NCBI GenBank assembly: GCA_016795425.1
Contig: JAEUHG010000156.1
Coordinates: 1-64,000 of the forward strand
Direction of reading: 5' to 3'
Source: Verrucomicrobiales bacterium
GTDB taxonomy: Bacteria > Verrucomicrobiota > Verrucomicrobiia > Limisphaerales > CAIMTB01
Length of the DNA: 64,000 nt
The notes beneath the pieces were generated by a model that ran no database searches, was not told the DNA's origin, and saw only the letters and a list, made by a program, of their open reading frames with translations. The position numbers and the translations under genes are program-made. Positions 36,301 through 45,088 of this stretch are shown here, in pieces (position 1 is the first letter of the stretch; each line of letters starts with the position of its first letter).

Positions 36301-39185
36301 ATGCCTACCGCCGGTTCCCTATCTACGTGCGCCGCAATTTGGCGGCGGTGCGCGACGCCCTGCGGTTGACAGGTTCGCCGGAGGTCGAAGCCGATTCGGA
36401 TGATGTGTTTGTGACCACGCTGGGCGGCGAGCAAGGGCGGTACACCTTCGTCGCCAACTACTCGACGATCCCGCTCGACCCCGCCTTGATGTATCGCGTG
36501 AGCCTTTACGCGGCGCACCGTCTCCCCATTCATGCCAAGGTGCGGTTTGCAAAACCTGCCGCCGCCATCTACGACGTCTTTGCCCAACGCCGCGTCGAGC
36601 CCGTTGATGGAGCGGTCGATGCCGAGCTCTCGATCACCCCGGTGCGGTTGTTCGCTTCGTTGCCGGCTCCAATCGACCGCGTGCAATTGGTCGGGCCGGA
36701 TCGGATCCAAGCCGGGGACGAACTGCGGTGGTCGGTCCGGGTGCTGGATCCCGGCGGCGCGACGGTGCCGGCTTCGATTCCCATCCGGGTGCTGTTACTC
36801 GACGCTGAGGGGCAACGGATCGCGGAAGGGTACGTTGCGGCGGGCTCGGACGGGGCGACCGGCACGTTCATGATTCCAGTGAACCTCGCGCCCGGGGGCC
36901 TCCGGTTGGAGGCGGTCGAGATGATCGCCGGGAAGGGGGCCGTGCTCGGCGTGGCCGTGGACGAGCGTTCCTTGCCGCTGGGCCTCACGGATCTGGGCCA
37001 GAGTCGCGAAGGACAGGCCAACGGCGTGGCCACGCCTGAGCTGATGGCACCTTATGAGCAGGGATTTGGTCCGCGCGTGCGCGATGTGGCTTTGGCGAAC
37101 GACGGCCGGTTGGCGATCCTCACCAGCTTCAATTGGGATCAGAATCTGTATGGTCTCGATGTCGAAACCGGCGAAGTGAAATTTCGGCGGCGGGTGGGAC
37201 ACTATTTTGCCTTCTCGCCCAAGGTGTTTGATGGCGGTTTTACCGCCCAGGGATTCGACCTGCATTCGGCGGAGGGCTACCAGGTCTATCGCTTCGGATG
37301 GGACGGCGAGCCGACGCGACGCTTTTCGGGATATGGCCTTCCGCAGCGTCTGCCGCAGAGATTTCTGCCCACCAGCTGGATCTGGGATGCGAACGATGCT
37401 CACGCTGTGGCGCCCGACGGTTCCTGGATTGCGGTCGCCGGCGACCTGGGCATGGCGGTGTGGACCGCCGAGGGAGAACTGCGTTGGCGTGAGGAGTGGC
37501 CAAAGGAACGGCGGCGAGTTCGCCTGGCGGGCGTGGATGCGGAACGGCTGCTGGTGCTCGAGGGTCCGACGGTGGTGTTCCGAAGCGCGGCGAATGGGGC
37601 GGAACTGAGCCGTGAAAACCTGGGCATCACCGGCGAGATCCTCATGGCGCGGTTCGACCAATCCCGCCGCGTCGGTGCCTTGTTTGGAACCGCCGATGGC
37701 GGCCAGATTCACATCCTCAAGGAGGGTCGGCGGACGGCGACTTTTCCGGCCAGAGCCAACAACGCCCGGGTTTCGGTGGAAATGGACATTTCCGCGGACG
37801 GCACGTTGGTGGTGGCGGCCATTCAAGGCGCGCTTCAGTGCTATTCGGTGGATGGAGGCATGCTGTGGTCGTTCTCGGGCGATGAGCAGTTGCGGAGTCC
37901 GCGGATCGCGGCCGAGGACCATCGCATTGCTGTGTCGAGTTCCCTGGGAACCCTGTACGTCTTTAGTGCGGACGGGCACGTCTTGTTGGAGCGGGATCAG
38001 GGCGGGTTGGTGGTGCCGACATGGCTGCCGGGCGGCGACCTTCTGCTCGCGTCGTGGATGGGGCCGGTGAGTCGGTTGGGGACTGATTATCGGATTCGGT
38101 GGCGCAACGGATTGCAGCCCGAGCCGACCAACCTGAGGGCGACCTTGCTCGCCAAGGACTCCACGCCGACCTCGAGGATCGAGGATTGGAGCACTGCCGA
38201 ACCCGAGTCCGCGGGATTATTGCCACAATTGGCAAACTCGGTTGCGTTCAAGGTGACGGTGATCACCGACGTGAGTGGTGATGGCGGAGCGCGGCTGAAT
38301 CAGCGGGTGAGTTGGCTGTTCGACGGACTGACCAATGCTTCACCGCTGGCTTGGATTGATTGGACCGCCATCAATGCGGCGGCCGCCAATTTGAATGCCA
38401 ACCAGCTGGTTCTGGATGCCCAGGGGCGGCGCTTTGAGATAGGCGGACTCACCCTGTACGAGGATCCGGACCGGCCGGAATCCTGGATGCGCGACGTGAT
38501 CGTGGAGGCGTGGGATTCGACGACGGAGTCCTGGACTCGAGTCATGAACCTGCTCGCGACCGCCCCGGTTCACACCCATCGATTTCCGTCGACTGTGCGC
38601 ACGGAGAAGTTGCGACTGTTACTCAAGGCCGGGTGCAATCCGCGCCTCGGCGAATTGGTGTTGCACGGCACGGAACGACTCACCTCGTCGGCGCCCGTCA
38701 TATTGGTGCCGCCGTCAAGTCTCGCCGTTGAGGACGGGGTCACGGGGCGGTTCCAGGTGACGGCTGGGGGAGCGGGTCCGTTCACCTATCAATGGTACAA
38801 GGATGGAGTGGCTTTGACGGACGACGATCGCATTGAGGGGGCGCGCACGGACAGTCTGCGAATCCTGGGCGTGCGGCGCAGCGATGCGGCGGGGTATCAC
38901 GCCATGGTGAGTGGTCCATTTGGGGCCCCCGCGTCGAGCCGCGTCGCGACATTGTCGGTGCGCGGGGCGGAACCGCTGCTTCAGGGCGTGAAATTGGGTG
39001 TCGGGGGAGTGCTGGAGGTTCGGTTGGGTGGCCGCCCCGGAATGGCGTATCGCATGGAACGATCCGAGAATTTGAGGGAATGGGAATTGCTGCGCAGGGT
39101 TGTCGATGTGACACCGCCCCTCACCCTCGAACTTCCGTCGCCCACGGGATCCGTGCCGTGGTTCTATCGGGCTGTGCCCGAGTAG
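33324..39185 (+). CDS. Very large secreted mosaic protein
   Basis: This 1953-residue exported protein starts at ATG 33324, which has a GGAAGG ribosome site ten bases upstream; a TTG start at 33306 is less likely. After a signal peptide (1-23), residues about 35-300 look like an NHL-type propeller and 300-510 like beta-sandwich domains. A TIM-barrel-like region follows (510-920, with FDWVYDRWGSSDYP and FRGWSWGSLWW). A Rossmann-like segment (940-1040) comes next, then a WD/PQQ-type propeller (1230-1610) and a sugar-binding-like sandwich (1640-1780). An Ig-like domain (PFTYQWYKDG) and an MAYRMERSENLREWELL ending close it. The Ig-like domain and ending are usual in secreted verrucomicrobial proteins. 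Function is inferred only as glycan-related. It probably stands alone as a transcription unit. Confidence 0.85.
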   Translation: MRRVFSAALMLGIALFGHGVARAVDWTDGASFEHPAFDSQRAFMRLGKDGNVYLVTWIQFEPCYVLRIAHDGSVRSGALIGSSTEAAIANADGVMFSLQRAWNQQGMTLSRSNFTTLLTRSLSYPWAALEAGDSGDFYIMLGNTIERYSPSGALVQRYSHKVPSGVNHRFDLRVCEKRGLFYIPGSDKHIHVVDVTGQTLARVPADLQAPSTTWSGGLGDFDVDGDGHLYILTNPSHEVRRVELLIDETTAAVRTVETRIALDVPAAQRGATWTLCLRVRGTELLVRRMNTPYLFFRFDRQTGAFLGGVSPRTASLKVTVPDSVWTAGQAIAFKVALDSPSVTLAPKWRVWGRPLGSMEYREFVVTNGMLQVPADISGAWQMKVSAEPDPRLQTVAPALAAQGTVLIRAPESRGTANVYTPASRTRYGQGETIPFDVEVRAVTSGDAVAPVSVSLTDGVREWLRWEVPGTPGITTRLEVPSVLTRALRPGTYTLTATGPGLTPAPQWLQLGPGIQPRARRSVLYADFGNTYASEASSFANLADTVDLQLRWLNRMGFDWVYDRWGSSDYPSQVAVPDWMAETTKVLSDRFGGADGLSPSKLAVAPFHDQLVAGEGANGIVRMLGLLTMDAGLPLGTGFDKRTPEEMELALRELTERFGKYPAFRGWSWGSLWWLYTMRGANGGIDAQEKQAYADALQKARDTGEWSPVLETVSNRRFQLARDTWQRFNDSLDRLAPGAITASAPPFRNVECHPTESLANVQEIDLQQQFEQVSVPYHALMAVDYYARPGRHSWSHPELGNGMGTGDDALPNLFLALARGATGVGAQNRLPAFGNQVVEPRENRAGTLTGYRRFNDFLRAYGSWLATLSKRDRVAIPVSSRQARVDEWQRHFGGHFARLFEASMTCYHAHDPATFVFSEELGERGFRDYGAVMLVDQWLEPEPALQAALSDARAGGIPILYDGSCRKRLTLDYQPLGIAFTNLGSDLGQQGDDHAYRRFPIYVRRNLAAVRDALRLTGSPEVEADSDDVFVTTLGGEQGRYTFVANYSTIPLDPALMYRVSLYAAHRLPIHAKVRFAKPAAAIYDVFAQRRVEPVDGAVDAELSITPVRLFASLPAPIDRVQLVGPDRIQAGDELRWSVRVLDPGGATVPASIPIRVLLLDAEGQRIAEGYVAAGSDGATGTFMIPVNLAPGGLRLEAVEMIAGKGAVLGVAVDERSLPLGLTDLGQSREGQANGVATPELMAPYEQGFGPRVRDVALANDGRLAILTSFNWDQNLYGLDVETGEVKFRRRVGHYFAFSPKVFDGGFTAQGFDLHSAEGYQVYRFGWDGEPTRRFSGYGLPQRLPQRFLPTSWIWDANDAHAVAPDGSWIAVAGDLGMAVWTAEGELRWREEWPKERRRVRLAGVDAERLLVLEGPTVVFRSAANGAELSRENLGITGEILMARFDQSRRVGALFGTADGGQIHILKEGRRTATFPARANNARVSVEMDISADGTLVVAAIQGALQCYSVDGGMLWSFSGDEQLRSPRIAAEDHRIAVSSSLGTLYVFSADGHVLLERDQGGLVVPTWLPGGDLLLASWMGPVSRLGTDYRIRWRNGLQPEPTNLRATLLAKDSTPTSRIEDWSTAEPESAGLLPQLANSVAFKVTVITDVSGDGGARLNQRVSWLFDGLTNASPLAWIDWTAINAAAANLNANQLVLDAQGRRFEIGGLTLYEDPDRPESWMRDVIVEAWDSTTESWTRVMNLLATAPVHTHRFPSTVRTEKLRLLLKAGCNPRLGELVLHGTERLTSSAPVILVPPSSLAVEDGVTGRFQVTAGGAGPFTYQWYKDGVALTDDDRIEGARTDSLRILGVRRSDAAGYHAMVSGPFGAPASSRVATLSVRGAEPLLQGVKLGVGGVLEVRLGGRPGMAYRMERSENLREWELLRRVVDVTPPLTLELPSPTGSVPWFYRAVPE

Positions 39186-39192
39186 TCAGAAT

Positions 39193-39387
39193 TCAGGCGT
39201 AGACGTCGAGGTGGCCGGTGTCCGTGGGAGATCCTGCCTGCTCGATCAATTGGACCATGGCTTCACCCTGTTGCCGGGTGATGTTCTGGGCCTTGTCCAG
39301 CACCGCGACCGCCATATCAGCCCGGGTTCTCTCCGCTTGCATCGAGCTCTCGACCATCCGGACGACAGATTGCGCATTGACGGTCAT
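39193..39387 (-). CDS. YjfB-like putative motility protein
   Basis: This 64-residue protein has the YjfB (PF14070-type) look: a short helical protein with AVAVLDKAQNITRQQGEAMVQLIEQAG in the middle and a LDVYA ending. The family is linked by neighbourhood to flagellar genes in other bacteria, but none is seen here. Its stop lies seven bases from the end of the large mosaic gene on the other strand. A prepilin-like gene lies upstream on the same strand, 49 bases away. Confidence 0.75.
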   Translation of the reverse strand: MTVNAQSVVRMVESSMQAERTRADMAVAVLDKAQNITRQQGEAMVQLIEQAGSPTDTGHLDVYA

Positions 39388-39436
39388 TCCTACGGTCTAT
39401 CGGCGTGGAAGGCCGGGCACTTGAATCTGCGGGTGG

Positions 39437-40171
39437 TCACCACCATTTCCAGTCCCGGCTCGGGGCCGGATTGAAGATCCAGGCTTCCATCTGCCGCGGC
39501 TCAGGAAAGAGGTAGAACTCCATGTGCCCGTCGCCGAAGAGCATATTGAACCGGCTCTTGCCTTTGTAATTGTGCCAGATGCTCTTGGTGTCGGTGTTGC
39601 CGCGGTTGGAGTGCCATGGCCAGTCGCCTTGCATGATCTTGTGGGAGGCGCCGAGGGTGAGTTCGGAGAGCTTCATCGGGAGGTTCTCGTAAGAACCTTT
39701 GGGAGCACCGACATCACCCAGCACATGGCGGACGCGGAAGGAGTCGTGTTGCCACTGGGGAAGGTAGCTGTTGCCGTATTTCAGGTAGCAGTTGTTGATG
39801 GGCAGGCTGTTGAGACGGTCTCCCTTGTCATTCGGGCAACGAAACAATTCCTGGGCCTGGGTGTAGCGGTTGAGCGGCCGGTTGGTGGCGGCGACGAACA
39901 CACTGTAGGTACCGTTGGTTCCGCCAGCGGCGTGCCAGTCCTGCTGCTGGGGAAACCAGTCACCGTTGTCGTCTGCGTACATGTGATAGGCGAGCCCGAT
40001 CTGACGTTGGTTGCTCGCGCATTTGATCTGCGTGGATTTCGCCTTAGCTCGACCCAGGGCGGGAAGGAGCATGCTGGCAAGAATGGCGATGATGGCGATC
40101 ACCACCAGCAGTTCGATGAGCGTAAATCCGTTCCGGGAATGGAGGCGCGCGGGTTTCACGGGATTGGGCAA
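39437..40171 (-). CDS. Prepilin-like protein with N-terminal methylation motif
   Basis: This 244-residue protein has a type IV prepilin/type II pseudopilin N-terminus: cleavage after Gly15 before FTLIELLVVIAIIAILASMLLPAL, with Glu at position 5 of the mature form. The C-terminal part ends with the FNMLFGDGHMEFYLFPE segment, a pattern seen repeatedly in Verrucomicrobia and Planctomycetes, where dozens of these proteins occur per genome. They are probably exported by a type II-like system; their role is not settled. It is separated from cotH by a terminator. Confidence 0.92.
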   Translation of the reverse strand: MPNPVKPARLHSRNGFTLIELLVVIAIIAILASMLLPALGRAKAKSTQIKCASNQRQIGLAYHMYADDNGDWFPQQQDWHAAGGTNGTYSVFVAATNRPLNRYTQAQELFRCPNDKGDRLNSLPINNCYLKYGNSYLPQWQHDSFRVRHVLGDVGAPKGSYENLPMKLSELTLGASHKIMQGDWPWHSNRGNTDTKSIWHNYKGKSRFNMLFGDGHMEFYLFPEPRQMEAWIFNPAPSRDWKWW

Positions 40172-40252
40172 ATAGGGGCTCCGGGTTCCTGAGGGTCGCG
40201 TCAGGTTGCTCGGAAGCGTGTGCGCTTACAAGAGGCAGGATTTGCGTGCCTC

Positions 40253-40302
40253 CAAAAAACCAGCCCTGCCGATCGCCCGCGTTTCGCGGACAACCGGCAG
40301 GG
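40253..40302 (-). terminator. Terminator downstream of the CotH-kinase gene
   Basis: On the minus strand CCCTGCCG pairs with CGGCAGGG, and an inner CCGCG-AAA-CGCGG stem sits inside; the outer stem is then followed by CTGG and TTTTTT. It lies 40 bases past the stop of the CotH gene and separates it from the prepilin-like gene. Confidence 0.85.
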
Positions 40303-40341
40303 TTCCAGCAGTGCGATGCGCCCGATCCGTCGGGCCGACGC

Positions 40342-42516
40342 TCACGGCAGCACCGCGTCTTTGACTCCCGGCAAATTCAGGAGGTAGGTCCGCCGTTGCT
40401 CGGCGAAGACCTTCAGCCCGATGGCCTCCCGACCCGGAAAACCGCCACCCGCCCCCGCCCCTGCTTCGGTCGCCCCGGAATCGCTCAGCGACTTCTCGAA
40501 TGCTTCCGTCGAGTCGAGTTTGTGCGTGTCCGCCTGAACATCCGCGGCAATCAGGTCATGGTACTTTTGGGCGATGGGTCCGACGCGCTGCCAATCGAGC
40601 CACTTTTCGGCGATGTCACGAACATAGCCTAGGTATTTGGCGCGCCACGCCGGGACGGCGAGCAGTTTCGAGATCAAGGGTTTGGTGGCGTCATTGGCGG
40701 CGAAGAGCGGATCGAGTTCCACCCCTTTGATGGAGGCGCCGCCACCGAAGCCGGGTGGGCCTCCCTGACGGCGCTGCCGTCCACCACCGAACCCACTGGC
40801 CAGCGTCTGGTTCAGACCTTCGCGAATCTGGTCCTCATTGACGGTTCCTGACTTCGAGGCGTCCCAGGTGTCGGCCCATTTGGCGAACATCTCTTTCATC
40901 TCTTCACGGCTCAAAGTGCCGTCCTTGTTGGCGTCGAGGGCGGTGAAGAGGCCGCCGCCGATGAACATTCCGGGGCCGGGGCCGGGGCCGGGTGCGCCGC
41001 GGCCGCCGCCAGGAGCTGGGCCGAAGCCTTGGGGGGGAGGCAGGACGGTACCGAGGTTGGCCGCGAACCGTTCCTGATTCAGGGGTTCGCTTTTGCCCTC
41101 GCTGAGTGAGTCAAACCAGGATCCGGCGAGGGAGGACAGTTCGGTTCTCGAAAGTTTCTTGTCGCCATCCTTGTCGCCCTGGCTGAGCCATTGCGGGGCG
41201 AGGAACATGCCAGGGCCGAATCCGCCCCGGCCGCCGGGCCCACCACCGAAGCCGGGCCCACCCGGCCGGGCGAATGCCTCATTGGCATCGTGAATGAGCA
41301 CGTGGAACACCCCTTTCTCGTCCTGGTAGAGGCTGTAGTCGCTGGCGCGAATCCAATAGCCGTCGTTGTTGATGAGTGTGTTTTCGAGAGCGAGGAATCG
41401 AAGCGCTCCGTCTACGTCGAGCAGGGGTGTGAGAGCGGTTTCGAGCTGGGTAGCGGGCGTTTCGTTGAGCACCTTGCACAATTGGATGAGTCCGGCCCAC
41501 GACTTGGGATCATCCTTGGTCTTGATCTCGTAGAGGCGCCGGTAACTGGCAACGTCGTCGCCAAGGTAGGCGAGACTCCCTCCGCCGCCCGGGTTGCCGG
41601 TGACTTTCCAGCGATTGCCCTTGGTGCTGCCGAACGCTTCCTTGGTGAAATCCTTGTTGAACTGCTGGACGCTCGTGTAGATGCCCCAGCTCTCGCCGTT
41701 GATGACCACCCGGACGAGGTTGGCCTTGGGGGATGGCAGATAATCACGGGCGGCCTGAAGATAGAGCACGGCGCGAAGAAAGGACGGATCCTCGTGAGCA
41801 TTCAGCAGGTTCAACGTCCGGTAGCCGCCAAAGTTCTGATCCTTGTGAACAAAATCGAGCGCGAGGTTCAGCGATCGTTTGCGGCCCTCCGACACCATGC
41901 CGTACGACGACATGCCGCGGAAATGCACTCCGACGTCCGCGTAGGTCTTGCCGTCGATGATCATCTGGGCGGGGACCTCGACGTCGGTGTTCTTGAAGGC
42001 CGCCAGCGTTTCCTCCCAATTCGGTTCCTCGAATTTCAGGAAGACGGTGCGAAGCACGGACGGATCGTACGCGGCTGCCTCCGGGTAGTTCTTCACATCG
42101 GCGGCGGCGAGTTTCGCTCCAGCCACGACGGGCTCCGTGTTGCCGCCGCGGGGACCGAACCGTGGTCCCCCCATCATTCCGCCCGAGGGACGCTCCTTGG
42201 ACAATGACTCCCTGGCGGTCTGGCGTTCGGCAAGATTGAGGCGTCCATCGCCATCCTTGTCGAAGCGCTTCACCACCTTGACCTCTTCTTGCATCGGGCC
42301 TCCGAAGCGAGGTCCGCCCATGCCCGGACCGCCGGGACCGCCGAAAGCCGCGGGCGGTCCTCCCGGACCGTCCGGTCCCGGGGGTGGGCCGTCGGGACCT
42401 TGGGCCAGGGCGCCGAGGTTGACGGAGGCCAGCGCTGCGAGCGCCCATCCGATGGCCAGCGAGAAGGAGGTGCGGACTGCGGTGCTGTGCCCGCCCGTGA
42501 TGGTGGTCGGTCTCAT
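40342..42516 (-). CDS. Exported CotH-kinase-family protein with EF-hand repeats
   Basis: This 724-residue protein, starting at ATG 42516, has a signal peptide (1-39) and a Gly/Pro-rich stretch. An EF-hand-like calcium loop DKDGDGRLNLAE is near 80. The CotH spore-coat-kinase-like core follows (about 130-470, with VGVHFRGMSSYG, LNLLNAHEDPSFLRAVLY and HVLIHDANEAF). More EF-hand loops follow (DKDGDKKLSRTE, DANKDGTLSREE, DASKSGTVNEDQ). CotH proteins phosphorylate secreted substrates; here the calcium loops suggest an extracellular, calcium-bound form. Gly/Pro/Arg-rich linkers separate the parts. It is followed by a clear terminator. The open frame upstream of the ATG is spurious. Confidence 0.87.
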   Translation of the reverse strand: MRPTTITGGHSTAVRTSFSLAIGWALAALASVNLGALAQGPDGPPPGPDGPGGPPAAFGGPGGPGMGGPRFGGPMQEEVKVVKRFDKDGDGRLNLAERQTARESLSKERPSGGMMGGPRFGPRGGNTEPVVAGAKLAAADVKNYPEAAAYDPSVLRTVFLKFEEPNWEETLAAFKNTDVEVPAQMIIDGKTYADVGVHFRGMSSYGMVSEGRKRSLNLALDFVHKDQNFGGYRTLNLLNAHEDPSFLRAVLYLQAARDYLPSPKANLVRVVINGESWGIYTSVQQFNKDFTKEAFGSTKGNRWKVTGNPGGGGSLAYLGDDVASYRRLYEIKTKDDPKSWAGLIQLCKVLNETPATQLETALTPLLDVDGALRFLALENTLINNDGYWIRASDYSLYQDEKGVFHVLIHDANEAFARPGGPGFGGGPGGRGGFGPGMFLAPQWLSQGDKDGDKKLSRTELSSLAGSWFDSLSEGKSEPLNQERFAANLGTVLPPPQGFGPAPGGGRGAPGPGPGPGMFIGGGLFTALDANKDGTLSREEMKEMFAKWADTWDASKSGTVNEDQIREGLNQTLASGFGGGRQRRQGGPPGFGGGASIKGVELDPLFAANDATKPLISKLLAVPAWRAKYLGYVRDIAEKWLDWQRVGPIAQKYHDLIAADVQADTHKLDSTEAFEKSLSDSGATEAGAGAGGGFPGREAIGLKVFAEQRRTYLLNLPGVKDAVLP

Positions 42517-42675
42517 GGGCGCGACGGTAAGCCTGGGGCGATGTTCCCGCCGCAGGGATATGACAGAGCAACATCCGGGCGGGATGAGGGGGCGTCGGGA
42601 AGGGACGGACTCTCGGTTGGCAGGATGGTTTGAGACTGGGCAAACCGGATTGATGCCGCAAGATGGTGACATTCC

Positions 42676-45033
42676 ATGACGGCCACTCGACGCGATTTTC
42701 TGAAGCAAGGACTGGTGGCGACCGCAGGCTTGGCGATGGGACCGGCGGCGCTGGCGGCGTCGACCCGGTCCGGGCACCGACTGCCTATGCCGCCGCATCA
42801 GGCTCAATCGGTGGTGGGGGTGCATGTCTATGCAGATCGGGAAAGCGCCGCGGCCGGGGAGGCAATCGAGTTTTTTGCCAGCAATGATGTGCCCGTGCAG
42901 GCGCAGGTGGTGCGGTTGGGAACCGAGGTGGACACCACCCACGGCGATGAGGTGGTGGAAGACTTGGGAGAGCTCCCGGTCCGGCCGCAACCGATTCATC
43001 CCGGATCGTATGTCCATGTTGCGAAGGGGCTGGCGGAACCTCTGATGGCCTTCAGCGTGGAAGCCTGGGTGCGCCCGTGGCGGGTGGACCGTCTGATGGG
43101 CGTGGTGAGTCAGGAGGACAAGAGTTCGTCGGAAGGCTGGGCCCTGGGGATTGGGAAGGACGGTTACGTCGGGCTCTATTTGGGTGATGGAGTCTCGGAA
43201 GACGACGCCCTGGTGCATCGTTCACCGACCGGGGTGATTCGCCGCGGAACGTGGCATCACCTGGTCGGGACGTGGGATGGGACGACCAAATGCGTTTGGG
43301 TGGATGGGCGGAAAATTGCGGAGTGGCCGTTTCGCGGACCGCTGCGTCCAGGGCGGCACCCGATCCGATTGGGGGCGATGAGCGAGGAAGGGGCCACGAC
43401 ACGATTTCTGGATGGCGATTTGGCCATGCCGGCGGTGTATGCCGCCGCGCTCTCCGATGCCGAGATTCAGCAGCGATTCCAGGCTCGGGGCCTTTCGACA
43501 CCGGCGGGGCGAACGGTGGTTGCCGCCTGGACATTTCAGGAAGAAGTCGGTGATCGGGTGGCGGACGCTTCGCGCCACGGGCGTCATGGGCGGATCATCA
43601 ATCACGGCACCTGGATGATTGGCGGGCCCACGTTCGATGCCTCGGTGCCACGCTTCGGTGACTACCTGCCGGCTACGGATCCGCGACGTGGGCACGGTCT
43701 TCGACTGGCCTCCGATGATCTGTACGATTGCGGTTGGGAACCGACGGTGCGTTGGCGGGTGCCGCGGGAGGCGAAGTCGGGGTTGTGGGTGTTGCGGCTG
43801 CGATGGACGAAGGAGGGGCGGGAGTATTTTCAGCACGCGACCTTCGTGGTGCGTCGGGCTGCGCGACGACGTCCGGCGCCGATTCTTCTGTTGGCCGCGA
43901 CCAACACCTGGCGTGCCTACAATGCGGCGGCGTTCGGTCGACCGGTGGCCGGGCTTCGTCAAGTCTGCGGAACGGACGGCTTGCCAAACTCCGAGGGTAA
44001 TCCTCCGGCGTTTTCCTACTACCGCGGGCACGCGGCGGGAAAAGGCACCTACCAGGTGGGGAGTCGCATGCCGTGGCCGGCGGCTGGGCCGTACCTCCGT
44101 TACGGTGATGCGACCGATTACAGTCATTTGGCGCGGGCGGATCGATTCGCCCAGACCTGGCTCGAGCGGGAAGGGTACGCGTACGAAATGATCTCGGACC
44201 TGGACCTTCACCGGAACCCGGGCCAGTTACGCCGGCATCGCGTGCTGGTGATCAACGGGCACAGTGAATACTGGTCGATCGAGATGTATCGCGGCTTGCG
44301 CGAGTACCTCGCCGCGGGTGGTCGGGTCGTGGTCCTGAGCGGCAACTCGTTGTTCTGGCGGGTGAGTTTCAGCCCGGATGGGCGCATCATGGAATGTCGC
44401 AAAGTCGATGCGCCCGGTGATCAGTTGCGTCCCGAGGAACGAGGCGAGGCCTGGCATAGTCAGGATGGAAGACGTGGCGGTATGCTGCGCGAATGCGGCT
44501 TTCCGGGTTGGGCGCTGATCGGACTCGAGACCCTCGGTTGGAACAACCATGGCGACGTCCGGAACTACGGACCTTGGATTGCCGAGGCGTGCGACCATGC
44601 GGTGTTTCATCAGCCGGAGGAGACTGGGCTCCGACCTGGGGACCGATTCGGGTGGGTTGGCGAGGGGCGAACGCCCATGGCCAACGGGCACGAGTTTGAT
44701 GTCCGGCTATCGACCTTGGCTGGGTTGGCGGCGGGACCGGTTCCGGCTGGCGCGGTGATGCCGGTGGATCCGCCAGGCATTCAGCGATTGGCGAACGGCG
44801 TCATTCCCTGGAAGGCAGGTGGGGCGGCCTTTGACTATTTCTTTCGCCCGATCCGGCCCTCGACGGATCAGGGTGGGGAGATGATCTGGTGGGAGCGTCC
44901 CGAAGGGGGCGTGGTATTCAATGCGGGAAGCATTGGTGCGGGTTGGGCGTTGCACGCCGACCCGAGGTGGGCGGCGCTGCTACGCAATGTCCTGCATCAC
45001 TTCGGCATACCGAGATCGGGCGTCCGGGGTTAG
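42676..45033 (+). CDS. Tat-exported dimethylformamidase-like protein with LamG domain
   Basis: This 785-residue protein has a twin-arginine leader (RRDFLKQG), a beta domain, a LamG/concanavalin-like domain (about 100-285), and a C-terminal glutamine-amidotransferase-like domain. That last domain resembles the large subunit of N,N-dimethylformamidase. His529 and Glu531 in GHSEYW fit the iron-site motif. Tyr415 (TWRAYN) and Tyr448/Tyr449 (FSYYRGH) are candidate tyrosine ligands, since the Paracoccus enzyme uses two Tyr and one carboxylate. Known enzymes need a small subunit; none is adjacent. The natural substrate is unknown. It is divergent from the CotH gene, with 159 bases between. Confidence 0.83.
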   Translation: MTATRRDFLKQGLVATAGLAMGPAALAASTRSGHRLPMPPHQAQSVVGVHVYADRESAAAGEAIEFFASNDVPVQAQVVRLGTEVDTTHGDEVVEDLGELPVRPQPIHPGSYVHVAKGLAEPLMAFSVEAWVRPWRVDRLMGVVSQEDKSSSEGWALGIGKDGYVGLYLGDGVSEDDALVHRSPTGVIRRGTWHHLVGTWDGTTKCVWVDGRKIAEWPFRGPLRPGRHPIRLGAMSEEGATTRFLDGDLAMPAVYAAALSDAEIQQRFQARGLSTPAGRTVVAAWTFQEEVGDRVADASRHGRHGRIINHGTWMIGGPTFDASVPRFGDYLPATDPRRGHGLRLASDDLYDCGWEPTVRWRVPREAKSGLWVLRLRWTKEGREYFQHATFVVRRAARRRPAPILLLAATNTWRAYNAAAFGRPVAGLRQVCGTDGLPNSEGNPPAFSYYRGHAAGKGTYQVGSRMPWPAAGPYLRYGDATDYSHLARADRFAQTWLEREGYAYEMISDLDLHRNPGQLRRHRVLVINGHSEYWSIEMYRGLREYLAAGGRVVVLSGNSLFWRVSFSPDGRIMECRKVDAPGDQLRPEERGEAWHSQDGRRGGMLRECGFPGWALIGLETLGWNNHGDVRNYGPWIAEACDHAVFHQPEETGLRPGDRFGWVGEGRTPMANGHEFDVRLSTLAGLAAGPVPAGAVMPVDPPGIQRLANGVIPWKAGGAAFDYFFRPIRPSTDQGGEMIWWERPEGGVVFNAGSIGAGWALHADPRWAALLRNVLHHFGIPRSGVRG

Positions 45034-45088
45034 TTCCGACTTTCCCGCCCCGCGAAAGTTCTCTGACACAGATCGTTCGCCCGTGGGA

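Noticed and set aside
40700..41300. Tandem repeats in the Gly/Pro-rich part of the CotH-type gene
   Set aside because: The repetition comes from GGPG and PGP-like low-complexity coding, and no DNA-level unit repeats exactly.
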